64,000 nucleotides of DNA from Shewanella indica (lineage in GTDB: Bacteria > Pseudomonadota > Gammaproteobacteria > Enterobacterales > Shewanellaceae), in the NCBI RefSeq assembly GCF_002836975.1, contig NZ_NIJK01000006.1, positions 45,206 through 109,205 of the forward strand. The letters run 5' to 3'. The stretch's first letter is position 1, and each line of letters opens with the position of its first letter. Below, piece after piece: positions 54,904 through 63,570 of this stretch. A program made the translations under genes and the position numbers. Under the pieces are notes generated by a model. That model had not been told where the DNA came from. It did no database searches and saw nothing but the letters and a program-made list of their open reading frames with translations.

Positions 54904-55419
54904 TCAAGCCGGATAAGGGTCTTGATTGGCGTCCAGAAGACTGAGGTAAAGTCTCAACTCAAATTCCAACTGATGATAGTCCGGCTCCATATAGGTGCAC
55001 AGCTTGTAGAAGGCTTTGTTGTGCTCTTTTTCCTTCAGATGCGCCAGTTCATGTACCACCAATATCCGCAAGAAGGCTTCGGGTGCCCGTTTCAGCCGGG
55101 AGGAGATACGGATTTCATTCTTGGTCTTGAGTTTGTGCCCTTGCTTTCGGGCGGCGTAGGTATGCAGCCCCAGCGCCTGATGGCTGAGGCTGAGGCTGAT
55201 TTTGTCGTCAAAACACACTTTGGCAAGCGGGTTTGATTGACGCAGATAAGTTTGCTTCAGCGCTTGGGTATAGTCCCAAAGCGCTTTATCACTGCGGATC
55301 TGGTGTAACTCAGGATGACGTTTTCGCAGGTATTCAGCCAGTTTGCCCGCTTGGTTAAGCTGCTGAACCTGTTGCTTTATCTCGTCGCTGTAGTGGGCCA
55401 GATAATCAAAACCGCTCAA
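54904..55419 (-). CDS. YgjP-like metal-dependent peptidase family protein (DUF45/M48-type)
   Basis: 171 residues. The zinc motif HELAHLKEKEHNKAFYKLC (HExxH plus downstream His) defines the YgjP/WLM-type group. The N-terminal part is helical (EIKQQVQQLNQAGKLAEYL). Substrate unknown. I place the start at a TTG at 55419 because the upstream 20 codons are shared with the preceding DUF3010 gene and show no family match; AAGG lies about ten bases before it. This start is uncertain. Confidence 0.78.
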   Translation of the reverse strand: MSGFDYLAHYSDEIKQQVQQLNQAGKLAEYLRKRHPELHQIRSDKALWDYTQALKQTYLRQSNPLAKVCFDDKISLSLSHQALGLHTYAARKQGHKLKTKNEIRISSRLKRAPEAFLRILVVHELAHLKEKEHNKAFYKLCTYMEPDYHQLEFELRLYLSLLDANQDPYPA

Positions 55420-55423
55420 GGGC

Positions 55424-55861
55424 TCAGACCTTCTTGTAGATCCGCATCTGCTGGAAGGCATAAGCGGCTTCAAAGGCATTCTCCTGGAACTTTTTCAGTT
55501 CCAGGCCGCTGAAGTCCACTTGTGGTGGATTGCGTTTCAGCTGCTCTTTAATGCTTTGAGGTGTCAGCATTGTTACCGGTAACTTACCCAGTTGAATGGC
55601 CGCCTCGAACTTGAAGCTGACAGAGCTGCCGGCCAGCTTACCCTTGTATTCGCGCTCAATAATCACGACGTGTTCGACCTGATAGTCTTCCATCAGCTTA
55701 TTGAAGGCGAATTGGAATTCTCTAATTGCTTCCTGGCTGGCAGGGTTGCTCAAGGTAAATGAGTGACGGCGGCAATCAGGAACGTTGAATACGTCCCCCT
55801 GGGCGCTCAGTAAACAGATGACGGCTTCGCCGCCTTTTAATTCAACCGCACAAACTTTCAT
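55424..55861 (-). CDS. DUF3010 family protein
   Basis: 145 residues beginning MKVCAVELKGGEAVICLLSA, with VEHVVIIEREYKGKLAGS and FSGLELKKFQENAFEAAYAF. It looks like an RNase H-fold protein of the DUF3010 family, whose role is not established. It ends 4 bp before the peptidase gene start, so the two are coupled. It starts 47 bp downstream of the DEAD-box helicase gene. Confidence 0.82.
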   Translation of the reverse strand: MKVCAVELKGGEAVICLLSAQGDVFNVPDCRRHSFTLSNPASQEAIREFQFAFNKLMEDYQVEHVVIIEREYKGKLAGSSVSFKFEAAIQLGKLPVTMLTPQSIKEQLKRNPPQVDFSGLELKKFQENAFEAAYAFQQMRIYKKV

Positions 55862-55908
55862 GGTATTCCTTGTAGTTCATCATGCCGCACCGGCGGCTAA
55901 TGTTAATC

Positions 55909-57264
55909 TTATGATTCGGAGTCGCTTTCATTGCCGTTATTTACTGGAGCGGGTTTACGCCTCATCGGGGCATCGCCCACATCCACCCCGGTAATAAAGC
56001 GCTTGTCTCTGCCTGACTTGGCCTTGCCCGGTTTAGCCGCTGTTTTGCTGCGGCCCTTGGGTTTGCTGGCCTTGGTATTCTTGGGTTTGCTGCTCTGGCG
56101 TTTGGGATCGGCCAGGCCACTGAATTTGGGTTCGAGCCCCTCCAGGGAACTGAACTCGAAGCGGCGACCGAGAAAGCTCTGCACCTTCTTGAAGTTGAAC
56201 CAGTCCTTGGGGCCCACCAGAGACAGGGCGTCGCCCTTGGCGCCGGCGCGGCCGGTACGGCCGATACGGTGGACATATTCTTCGGCAAACTTGGGCATGT
56301 CGAAGTTGACCACCAAGGAGACGTTCACCAGATCCAGACCGCGGGAGGCCACGTCGGTTGTCACCAGAATTTGCTGCTGGCCGCGGCTGAACTGATCCAT
56401 TATCTGGTTACGGGCACTTTGGCGCAGTTCACCACTGAGCGCCACCGCGCTGTAGCCTTGTTGCTTGAGCTTTTCGGCTAATCTGTCGGTATCCTGGCGG
56501 GTAGCGGTGAATATGATCACCTGACGCTGTTGTTCGCGCTTTAGCAGTTCAATCAGCAGCGTCTCTTTATGATCCAGATGGTCACAGAGGAAAATCCGCT
56601 GGTGTATGTCCTGATGCTCGGCATTGGCGGCGCCAATGGCCACATGTTGCGGGTCATTGAGCAAGGTGGCGGCGATATCATTGACCTCTTCATGTTCCAA
56701 AGTGGCCGAAAACATCAGGGTTTGCCGCCGTCTATGGTTGGCGGCGTCGTTGATTGCCTTGAGTTGTGGTGCAAAGCCGAGATCCAGCATGCGGTCGGCT
56801 TCGTCAAGAATAAGCAGTTCCAGCCCTTCCAGATACAGATGGCGTTGTGACAGGTGATCGGCAATCCGCCCCGGGGTGGCGACGATAAAATGCGGATCCC
56901 GCGCCAGCGCCTTGGCCTGATCGTTGAAATTTTCCCCGCCAAGCACACTGATGGCCCGGTACTGGGTATTGGCAACCAGTAGACGCAACTGAGCGTAGAC
57001 CTGGTTGGCCAGCTCACGGGTCGGCAGGAGTATCAGTACCCTGGGATCGCGCTTGCTGAGCGCCTTGGTGGAGATCACCCTTTGCATCGCCGGCAGCAAA
57101 AAGGCCAAGGTTTTCCCCGAGCCCGTCTTGGATGAGGCCATCAGGTCTTTCCCGGCCAGCGCCACGGGAATCGCTTCACGCTGAATCTCTGTGGGCTCAT
57201 CGATACCCATATGTTTAAGGGTTTGCAGCAGACGCTGATCCAGCGAAAAATCGGAAAAATGCAA
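55909..57264 (-). CDS. DEAD-box ATP-dependent RNA helicase
   Basis: 451 residues. Conserved motifs appear in order: Q motif EPTEIQREAIP, I (ASSKTGSGKT), Ia (PTRELANQV), II (LDEADRMLDLGF), III (SAT), V (TTDVASRGLDL) and VI (HRIGRTGRAG). The C-terminal 90 residues are Lys/Pro/Arg-rich and likely bind RNA. It is closest in character to SrmB/RhlE-type helicases used in ribosome assembly or mRNA decay. I cannot choose between paralogues from sequence alone. Confidence 0.92.
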   Translation of the reverse strand: MHFSDFSLDQRLLQTLKHMGIDEPTEIQREAIPVALAGKDLMASSKTGSGKTLAFLLPAMQRVISTKALSKRDPRVLILLPTRELANQVYAQLRLLVANTQYRAISVLGGENFNDQAKALARDPHFIVATPGRIADHLSQRHLYLEGLELLILDEADRMLDLGFAPQLKAINDAANHRRRQTLMFSATLEHEEVNDIAATLLNDPQHVAIGAANAEHQDIHQRIFLCDHLDHKETLLIELLKREQQRQVIIFTATRQDTDRLAEKLKQQGYSAVALSGELRQSARNQIMDQFSRGQQQILVTTDVASRGLDLVNVSLVVNFDMPKFAEEYVHRIGRTGRAGAKGDALSLVGPKDWFNFKKVQSFLGRRFEFSSLEGLEPKFSGLADPKRQSSKPKNTKASKPKGRSKTAAKPGKAKSGRDKRFITGVDVGDAPMRRKPAPVNNGNESDSES

Positions 57265-57495
57265 AGGTGAAACTCCTCAATAAAAACGACCGCATATTAT
57301 AACGGCTTTTACGCTGTGGGGCATGTATTTAGTCAATAGAGTGTCGAAATGGTTGCTGACTGGTTTTAAAATGTCTTGAGTTAACCACAACAGGCTCCAG
57401 GGATAAAATCTGGAGCAGCTCCGGCTTCGGGTGTATGCTGCTTTGGCTGATTGAGCTTAGGCTGCGTGATTGGTAGAAAATATTAAGGAGAGAGG

Positions 57496-58443
57496 ATGGC
57501 GCAGAGTCATGAACCCTGTATCGGAGTTGCTCTTGGAAGCGGCGCCGCCAAAGGATGGGCCCATATAGGTGTACTCAAAGGCTTGGCAGCAATGGGAGTA
57601 CAGCCAGATAAGGTGGCTGGTTCATCCATAGGTGCCCTGGTCGGCGCGGCTTATGCCAATGAGCGTCTCGAAGAGCTGGAAGACTGGGTGCGCAGTTTTT
57701 CCAGCTGGGATGTGTTGGGGTTGATGGATATTAGTTGGGGTAAGGGTGGACTCATCAGTGGTGATAAGGTATTCAGTGCCATTCAAGATCGCATCGGTGA
57801 TCTCCTGATTGAAGAACTTAAGTATCCTTTTACTGCTGTATCAACCGACCTCTACTCAGGGCAGGAGATCTGGTTCCGTCAGGGGGATTTACGCCAAGCC
57901 GTCAGAGCTTCCTGTTCCATGCCGGGGATCATGTCGCCGGTGCGTCAGGGGCATCGCTGGCTGGTGGATGGCGCTGTGGTGAATCCCATTCCTGTGTCTG
58001 TGGCCAGAGCTATGGGCGCGAGTTTGGTGATAGGCGTCGATTTGCATGGTCATAGGCGCGAGCAACTGCAAGTGTTGCCGGTGGCGCTTAATAGCGAAGA
58101 ACCTTCATTGCAGAGTAAAGTGGCGGAACACTCCTCTGAGAGTGGTTTTATGGATCTGTTGGCCAAGGGCAAGGATTATATTTCCGGCCTGACCGACAAG
58201 TTTTCTCTCGGCAATAAGGCTGAACCCGGTATGTTGGCTGTGATGTCACAGTCGATGGATATTCTGGAGCAGCGCCACAAGCGCGCGCGTTTAATGGGAG
58301 ATCCACCGGATATCTGTATTGTACCCAAGGTGTCGGATATAGGCACTATGGAGTTCCACCGTGCCAGTGAAGCCATTGCCGCCGGTGAGAAGGCGGTGCA
58401 GCAGGCCTCGCATCTGATTGATGCGGCGTTGGGGCGTCTCTGA
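57496..58443 (+). CDS. Patatin-like phospholipase family protein (RssA-like)
   Basis: 315 residues. The oxyanion loop is GVALGSGAAKGWAHIG, the nucleophile Ser is in AGSSIGALVGAAYA, and the catalytic Asp is in WLVDGAVVNPIPV, giving the Ser-Asp dyad. It is a cytoplasmic, RssA-type patatin whose substrate is not known. It starts with GAGAGAGG just upstream. A 20-bp tandem duplication follows its stop. Confidence 0.88.
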   Translation: MAQSHEPCIGVALGSGAAKGWAHIGVLKGLAAMGVQPDKVAGSSIGALVGAAYANERLEELEDWVRSFSSWDVLGLMDISWGKGGLISGDKVFSAIQDRIGDLLIEELKYPFTAVSTDLYSGQEIWFRQGDLRQAVRASCSMPGIMSPVRQGHRWLVDGAVVNPIPVSVARAMGASLVIGVDLHGHRREQLQVLPVALNSEEPSLQSKVAEHSSESGFMDLLAKGKDYISGLTDKFSLGNKAEPGMLAVMSQSMDILEQRHKRARLMGDPPDICIVPKVSDIGTMEFHRASEAIAAGEKAVQQASHLIDAALGRL

Positions 58444-58468
58444 AGCAGGCGCTTTTTATTAATGCTTG

Positions 58469-58508
58469 GTGTGGGCACATTTTCTGCGGTGTGGGCACAC
58501 TTTCTGCA
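58469..58508. repeat. 20-bp tandem duplication
   Basis: Two adjacent copies of GGTGTGGGCACA(T/C)TTTCTGC differ at one base, 26 bp beyond the patatin-like stop. Confidence 0.9.
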
Positions 58509-58620
58509 TAGTTCAGCACATCATTAGCATCAAGGCGCTCAAAGGGCGTTTTTCTGACATTTCTCAAGCAATTTTGTCTTAAAAACAACCAATAGAACGT
58601 CGATATGACGGAAAACTGAC

Positions 58621-59370
58621 ATGCAGCCAATCCATTCTTCTGTGGATCCCAGATTGTCCGGGGTCGATGCCTATGGCGTCAACAATCGTTTGACCAGCGG
58701 CAGCGGCCTCTCGGTTGTCGACACTGAAACTGTCAGTGACAACAAAAGCAAGGGCTCAACCTCGGCAAATATAGGGCAGGACAGCATATCTATCTCCAAC
58801 GATGGTAAAAGAGCCGCGCGGGTGCAGGAGTTGGCCAAGGAGTTTTTCGGCTCAGGCCAGTTCAGCAGTGCCGATTTGCCCAAGCTGTTGGCGCGCCTCG
58901 GCGAGGAAGGGCTGTTGTCTGAAAGTCAGATGGCCAAATTGCAGGGCAGTGGCCTGATGGGAGTTGATACCAAGGATAACGTCAGCCTTAAGGAGTTTAT
59001 TCAAGGCCAGATTGGTTTGCTCAGACAACAGGCCAGCCAAAGCCCTTTGCTCAATGCACTTGAGGGAGCGGACAGTCTGATGGGTAATATGGGGATGATG
59101 TATACCCCATCGAGCTCTTTGGCGGCCAACAAGGTGGCGGCTCAGTTGGATGCCGTGCTCAAGGGCGAAAACCAAACTGCCGAGAGCGCAGAGAGCGGCA
59201 ATGGCAGCAGCAAACTAGCGGCCAAGGGCGACTCCGCACTGCAAGAGCCGCAACTGTTATCCCGGCTCAGTGGTGTCAGCGCGCTGATGCGCACCGCTGC
59301 AGCCATGGGCAGCCAGCAGCAGGGCAGTGGGCAAATCAACAGTTATCTGGCCTTGGTAAAGAGGTACTGA
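58621..59370 (+). CDS. Protein of unknown function
   Basis: 249 residues, no signal peptide or membrane segment. The first 60 residues are Ser/Asn/Asp-rich and look disordered; the centre (about 60-150) is helical (ARVQELAKEFFGSGQF, SLKEFIQGQIGLLRQQASQS); the end is Ser/Gln/Ala-rich. I do not recognise a family. Codon use resembles the neighbours, and it stands alone between the patatin-like and nrdD genes, with its ATG 177 bp after the former. Confidence 0.7.
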   Translation: MQPIHSSVDPRLSGVDAYGVNNRLTSGSGLSVVDTETVSDNKSKGSTSANIGQDSISISNDGKRAARVQELAKEFFGSGQFSSADLPKLLARLGEEGLLSESQMAKLQGSGLMGVDTKDNVSLKEFIQGQIGLLRQQASQSPLLNALEGADSLMGNMGMMYTPSSSLAANKVAAQLDAVLKGENQTAESAESGNGSSKLAAKGDSALQEPQLLSRLSGVSALMRTAAAMGSQQQGSGQINSYLALVKRY

Positions 59371-59452
59371 CTAGCGGCCGTTTGGAGCCCGGTCAAGGGA
59401 AAAATCTCCACAAGTTGTGCTCGTCGGCACTAATCCCATAGTGTTGTTCATC

Positions 59453-59490
59453 CTCATCAATACCATGATCCAGATCATGGTATTGATGAG
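59453..59490. promoter_or_regulatory. Perfect 17-bp inverted repeat upstream of nrdD
   Basis: The arms at 59453-59469 and 59474-59490 are exact reverse complements around a 4-base CCAG loop. There is no T-tract, so it may be an operator or an RNA stem rather than a terminator. Confidence 0.6.
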
Positions 59491-59505
59491 CGATTTGTCG
59501 CTTAA

Positions 59506-59552
59506 TCTCCACATATAGTGCTTGGTTAATAAAACACCACTATATATGGTGT
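59506..59552. promoter_or_regulatory. Pair of NrdR boxes upstream of nrdD
   Basis: The second box CCACTATATATGGTGT (59537-59552) is a near-perfect NrdR consensus. The first (59506-59521, ending ACATATAGTGC) is weaker. Their starts are 31 bp apart, about three helical turns, as reported for NrdR pairs. NrdR represses ribonucleotide reductase genes. Confidence 0.7.
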
Positions 59553-59579
59553 TAAATAAACAACATGGAGATTAAAGAA

Positions 59580-61697
59580 ATGCCGGTAGTGATTAAGCGG
59601 GACGGGTGCCGTACTCAGTTCGACGAAACAAGGATAAGGGATGCGGTGCTGGCGGCCTCTAGCCACTGCGGTATAGAAGATGCAGACTATGCGGCCACAG
59701 TTGCAGCTTTGGTCACCCAGGCGGTAACCGACAAGGCCGAGGTCAATATCCAGGAGTTGCAGGACAGGGTAGAAAATCTATTGATGGAAGGGCCGTACAA
59801 GCAAGTGGCCCGTAGCTACATAGAATATCGTCATGACAGAGATATCTGCCGTGAATCCAGCAGTCGTCTGAATCTGGAGATCCGCGGCCTGGTCGAGCAG
59901 AGTAACGCGACCTTGCTCAACGAAAATGCCAATAAAGATTCCAAGGTGATCCCCACCCAGAGGGATCTCCTGGCCGGTATTGTCGCCAAACATTATGCCA
60001 AACATCATATCCTGCCCAAGGATGTGGTTGCCGCTCATGAGGCCGGTGAGATCCACTATCACGATCTCGACTATTCACCTTTCTTCCCTATGTTCAACTG
60101 TATGCTGATCGATCTCGGTGGCATGTTGACCCAAGGGTTCAAGATGGGCAATGCCGAGATTGAAACGCCAAAATCCATCTCGACTGCCACTGCAGTTACC
60201 GCGCAGATCATCGCCCAGGTCGCCAGCCATATTTATGGCGGCACCACAATCAACCGTATAGATGAAGTGTTGGCCCCCTTCGTGGCCAAGAGCTACGACA
60301 AGCATTATCAAACGGCGCTCAAGTGGGGGATTACCGATGCCAAGGCGTTTGCCACAGAGCAGACCAAGAAAGAGTGTCACGACGCCTTCCAGTCGCTGGA
60401 ATATGAGGTCAATACCCTGCATACCGCCAATGGTCAGACGCCTTTTGTTACCTTCGGTTTTGGTTTGGGTACCAGCTGGGAGTCACGGCTGATCCAAGAG
60501 TCTATTTTGCGGATCCGTATGGAAGGCCTTGGCAAGAACCGTAAAACAGCGGTTTTCCCCAAGTTGGTGTTTGCCATTCGTGATGGTATTAACCACAAGG
60601 TGGGCGACTGCAACTACGATATCAAGCAGTTGGCGCTCGAATGTGCCAGCATTCGCATGTATCCGGATATTCTCAACTATGAGCAGGTGGTCAAGGTTAC
60701 TGGCTCATTCAAGACTCCTATGGGTTGCCGCAGTTTCCTTGGCACCTATGAGGAAAACGGCGAGCTGCTGCATGAAGGTCGCAACAACTTAGGCGTCGTC
60801 AGCCTGAACCTGCCGAGGGTGGCGCTGGAAGCCAAGGGCGATGAAGCCGAGTTTTATCGCATTTTGGATCAAAGGCTGGAAATGGCCCGCAAGGCGCTGG
60901 ATACCCGCATCGAACGCCTGGCCAATGTCAAGGCCAGAGTGGCGCCTATTCTCTATATGGAAGGGGCTTGCGGCGTGCGCCTGCGCGGTGATGACAACAT
61001 TGCCGAAATCTTCAAAAATGGCCGAGCTTCCATCTCTCTGGGCTACATTGGCCTGCATGAGACAATCAATGCGCTTTATGGCACAGACACCCATGTGTTT
61101 GACGATGAAGCATTGAGGCAGAAAGCGGTTGCCATAGTGGCTCACCTCAAGGCGGCCACTGTGCGTTGGAAAGAGGAAACCGGTTATGGTTTCAGCCTCT
61201 ATAGCACACCGAGCGAGAGCCTGTGCAGCCGATTTGCCAAGCTGGATGCCAAGCGTTTTGGCCTGGTTGATGGTGTCACCGATAAGGGCTATTACACCAA
61301 TAGTTTCCATCTGGATGTAGAGAAGAAGGTGAACCCTTACGACAAACTCGATTTCGAACAGCCGTATCCTGAGCTCGCCAATGGGGGGTTCATCTGCTAT
61401 GGCGAATACCCGAATATGCAGCACAACTTGGAAGCGCTTGAGAATGTCTGGGATTACAGCTATAGCCGGGTGCCTTACTATGGAACCAACACACCGATAG
61501 ATGAGTGTTACGACTGTGGCTTTACCGGTGAGTTTATCTGTACCAGCAAGGGCTTTACCTGCCCCAAATGTGGTAATCATGAGCCCAGTCGGGTGTCTGT
61601 GACCCGCAGGGTTTGCGGTTATCTTGGCAGCCCGGATGCCAGACCCTTTAACCACGGTAAGCAGGAAGAGGTCAAGCGTCGGGTTAAGCACCTCTAA
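59580..61697 (+). CDS. nrdD: Anaerobic ribonucleoside-triphosphate reductase NrdD
   Basis: 705 residues. An N-terminal ATP-cone (VIKRDGCRTQFDETRI) is followed by the reductase barrel. The zinc cysteines are CYDCGFTG and CPKCGNH, and the glycyl-radical loop is RRVCGYLGSPDARPF. It makes deoxyribonucleotides without oxygen, after activation by NrdG. I favour the ATG at 59580 (GGAG upstream, and homologues begin there); an in-frame ATG at 59565 is possible. Confidence 0.95.
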   Translation: MPVVIKRDGCRTQFDETRIRDAVLAASSHCGIEDADYAATVAALVTQAVTDKAEVNIQELQDRVENLLMEGPYKQVARSYIEYRHDRDICRESSSRLNLEIRGLVEQSNATLLNENANKDSKVIPTQRDLLAGIVAKHYAKHHILPKDVVAAHEAGEIHYHDLDYSPFFPMFNCMLIDLGGMLTQGFKMGNAEIETPKSISTATAVTAQIIAQVASHIYGGTTINRIDEVLAPFVAKSYDKHYQTALKWGITDAKAFATEQTKKECHDAFQSLEYEVNTLHTANGQTPFVTFGFGLGTSWESRLIQESILRIRMEGLGKNRKTAVFPKLVFAIRDGINHKVGDCNYDIKQLALECASIRMYPDILNYEQVVKVTGSFKTPMGCRSFLGTYEENGELLHEGRNNLGVVSLNLPRVALEAKGDEAEFYRILDQRLEMARKALDTRIERLANVKARVAPILYMEGACGVRLRGDDNIAEIFKNGRASISLGYIGLHETINALYGTDTHVFDDEALRQKAVAIVAHLKAATVRWKEETGYGFSLYSTPSESLCSRFAKLDAKRFGLVDGVTDKGYYTNSFHLDVEKKVNPYDKLDFEQPYPELANGGFICYGEYPNMQHNLEALENVWDYSYSRVPYYGTNTPIDECYDCGFTGEFICTSKGFTCPKCGNHEPSRVSVTRRVCGYLGSPDARPFNHGKQEEVKRRVKHL

Positions 61698-61758
61698 CGA
61701 AAGGAAGATGTAAAACACTGTGTACTGACGCTTGCATTTTTGCCCCTTTCCCTAAATA

Positions 61759-61780
61759 AAGGCGCCCCAAGGGGCGCCTT
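61759..61780 (+). promoter_or_regulatory. Intercistronic hairpin between nrdD and nrdG
   Basis: AAGGCGCCC-CAAG-GGGCGCCTT is a perfect 9-bp stem ending 12 bp before the nrdG start, with no T-tract. It may tune NrdG translation or protect nrdD mRNA. Confidence 0.55.
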
Positions 61781-61792
61781 GTGGATATAGCT

Positions 61793-62266
61793 ATGAACTA
61801 TCATCAGTATTACCCCGTGGATGTGGTCAATGGACCGGGCACCCGGGTAACCCTGTTTGTCTCCGGTTGTGAACATCAGTGCCGGGGTTGTTATAACCAG
61901 TCAACCTGGGATCCCCGCTCCGGGCATCCTTTTGACCAGGCGATGTCTGACAGGATTATTGCCGATCTCAATGACAGCCGGATCCCGAGGAGGGGCCTGT
62001 CACTTTCAGGTGGCGACCCACTGTTTCCGGGCAATCTTGACGCCATCAAGGCCTTGTTGTTGCGGGTGCGCGACGAATGCCCGGGAAAGGATGTCTGGCT
62101 CTGGACTGGTTATCGTCTCGATGAGCTTAGTCCTGAGCAGCGGGAATTGCTCGGGCTTATTCATGTGTTGGTGGATGGTAAATTTGTGCAGGAGCAAGCG
62201 GACCCCTCATTGAAGTTTCGCGGTTCGGCCAATCAGGTGATACACCTGCTCAAAGACCCTCAATAA
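61793..62266 (+). CDS. nrdG: Anaerobic ribonucleoside-triphosphate reductase-activating protein NrdG
   Basis: 157 residues of the radical-SAM family. The cluster motif CxxxCxxC is in SGCEHQCRGCYNQSTW, and GLSLSGGDPLFPGN is the SAM-binding region. It generates the glycyl radical on NrdD. The start MNYHQYYPVDVVNGPG matches E. coli NrdG. The ribosome binding site is poor and lies next to a stable hairpin. It is 95 bp after nrdD. Confidence 0.95.
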   Translation: MNYHQYYPVDVVNGPGTRVTLFVSGCEHQCRGCYNQSTWDPRSGHPFDQAMSDRIIADLNDSRIPRRGLSLSGGDPLFPGNLDAIKALLLRVRDECPGKDVWLWTGYRLDELSPEQRELLGLIHVLVDGKFVQEQADPSLKFRGSANQVIHLLKDPQ

Positions 62267-62417
62267 GTACAAAAGTGAAAACTGGTTAACACAATTGCTT
62301 TTCCCTGCTAAAAAACCCCGTCACCTGAGCTTGAGTTGCTGTTATACTTCTGTCCGGCACATTTACGGCAACCAGGCCGTCCATTCTCAGGGTGCCGGGA
62401 TTTTGTAAGGTAACAGA

Positions 62418-62774
62418 ATGAATTTGAAGCAGGAGCTGCAACAGCTCAACGATAAGCTGGATCAGTATCGCCGTAAATTGGCCGCCGCAGAGCAACGTGG
62501 CGATGGTCCTATCATTGCCCAGTTTCAGCGGGAAATCGCCGCCGTCAGTAAGCGGATTGCAGCCATCAAGGGGCAGCAGAGTCGTCAGCTTGGCAAACAG
62601 GGGCAGTCTATTCGCGATCTGCCGTTTAGCCGTGCACTCACCAAGGCCGAACAGGCCGATATGGGCAAGCTCAAAAAGTCGGTTCGGGGGTTGGTCGTTG
62701 TGCATCCCATGACAGCGCTGGGCAGAGAAATGGGCATTACTGCCGTTACCGGGTTTGCACCCAAGGCATTTTAA
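62418..62774 (+). CDS. yibL: YibL family ribosome-associated protein
   Basis: 118 residues. The first 60 form a Lys/Gln/Arg-rich coiled coil. The second half matches the E. coli YibL end strongly: FSRALTKAEQADMGKLKKSV, then GLVVVHPMTALGREMGI. YibL associates with ribosomes but its role is not established. GTAAC precedes the ATG. It stands between nrdG and ribA as a single gene. Confidence 0.9.
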   Translation: MNLKQELQQLNDKLDQYRRKLAAAEQRGDGPIIAQFQREIAAVSKRIAAIKGQQSRQLGKQGQSIRDLPFSRALTKAEQADMGKLKKSVRGLVVVHPMTALGREMGITAVTGFAPKAF

Positions 62775-62942
62775 CTGCCGCTGTGACAGCAAATAATAAC
62801 CAATGAATTCACTTGGGTATTCCGGTCGGTGGTAAAAACGCATAAAATGACCGGCCTGAGTACTGAGCGCGCTTCACTATTATCTTGATTTTGAAGGATG
62901 TTAACCGTCTCAGGGAATGAGAGCAGTCGTTAAGGTTAATTC

Positions 62943-63560
62943 ATGTCTATTAAATTTATCGCCACCGCCAAATTGCCAACCCCTTGGGGGGTGTTTGCCA
63001 TGCATGGTTTCGAGGATACCGAAACCGGTAAAGAGCATGTGGCGCTGACTTTTGGTGAGCTCCAAGCCGATAAACCCATGCTGGGACGGATCCATTCGGA
63101 ATGTCTCACCGGAGATGCCCTGTTCAGCCTGCGCTGTGACTGCGGCTTTCAACTGCAGACCGCGATGCAAAATGTCGCTGAAGCCGGCCAGGGCTTTATT
63201 CTCTACCTACGTCAGGAAGGTCGTGGCATTGGGCTGTTGAACAAAATTCGAGCCTACGAGTTGCAGGACGATGGCGCCAATACAGTGGAAGCCAACGAGC
63301 GCCTGGGCTTTCCGGCCGATATGCGCAAGTACGATATGATTGCGCCCATGCTGGAAAAAATCGGTGTTCATAAGGTTAGGTTGATGACCAATAATCCGCG
63401 CAAGGTGCAGGCGATGAAAGATATCGGCATGGAAGTCGTCGAGCGGGTACCGCTGCAGGTTGGCAAAAACCGTTACAACGAAGCCTACCTCAAGACCAAA
63501 TCTACTGAGCTTGGTCATATGATGTCTGAATATCATTTCACTGAAGGTCACCAGGACTGA
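62943..63560 (+). CDS. ribA: GTP cyclohydrolase II RibA
   Basis: 205 residues. The zinc cysteines are in [18 protein letters not shown], the GTP-binding and catalytic segment is [18 protein letters not shown], and [10 protein letters not shown] is a family marker. It starts riboflavin synthesis by opening GTP. There is no fused RibB domain. The length equals E. coli RibA. No FMN riboswitch was seen upstream. The next gene starts 10 bp later. Confidence 0.95.
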   Translation: MSIKFIATAKLPTPWGVFAMHGFEDTETGKEHVALTFGELQADKPMLGRIHSECLTGDALFSLRCDCGFQLQTAMQNVAEAGQGFILYLRQEGRGIGLLNKIRAYELQDDGANTVEANERLGFPADMRKYDMIAPMLEKIGVHKVRLMTNNPRKVQAMKDIGMEVVERVPLQVGKNRYNEAYLKTKSTELGHMMSEYHFTEGHQD

Positions 63561-63570
63561 GTCGGCAAAG

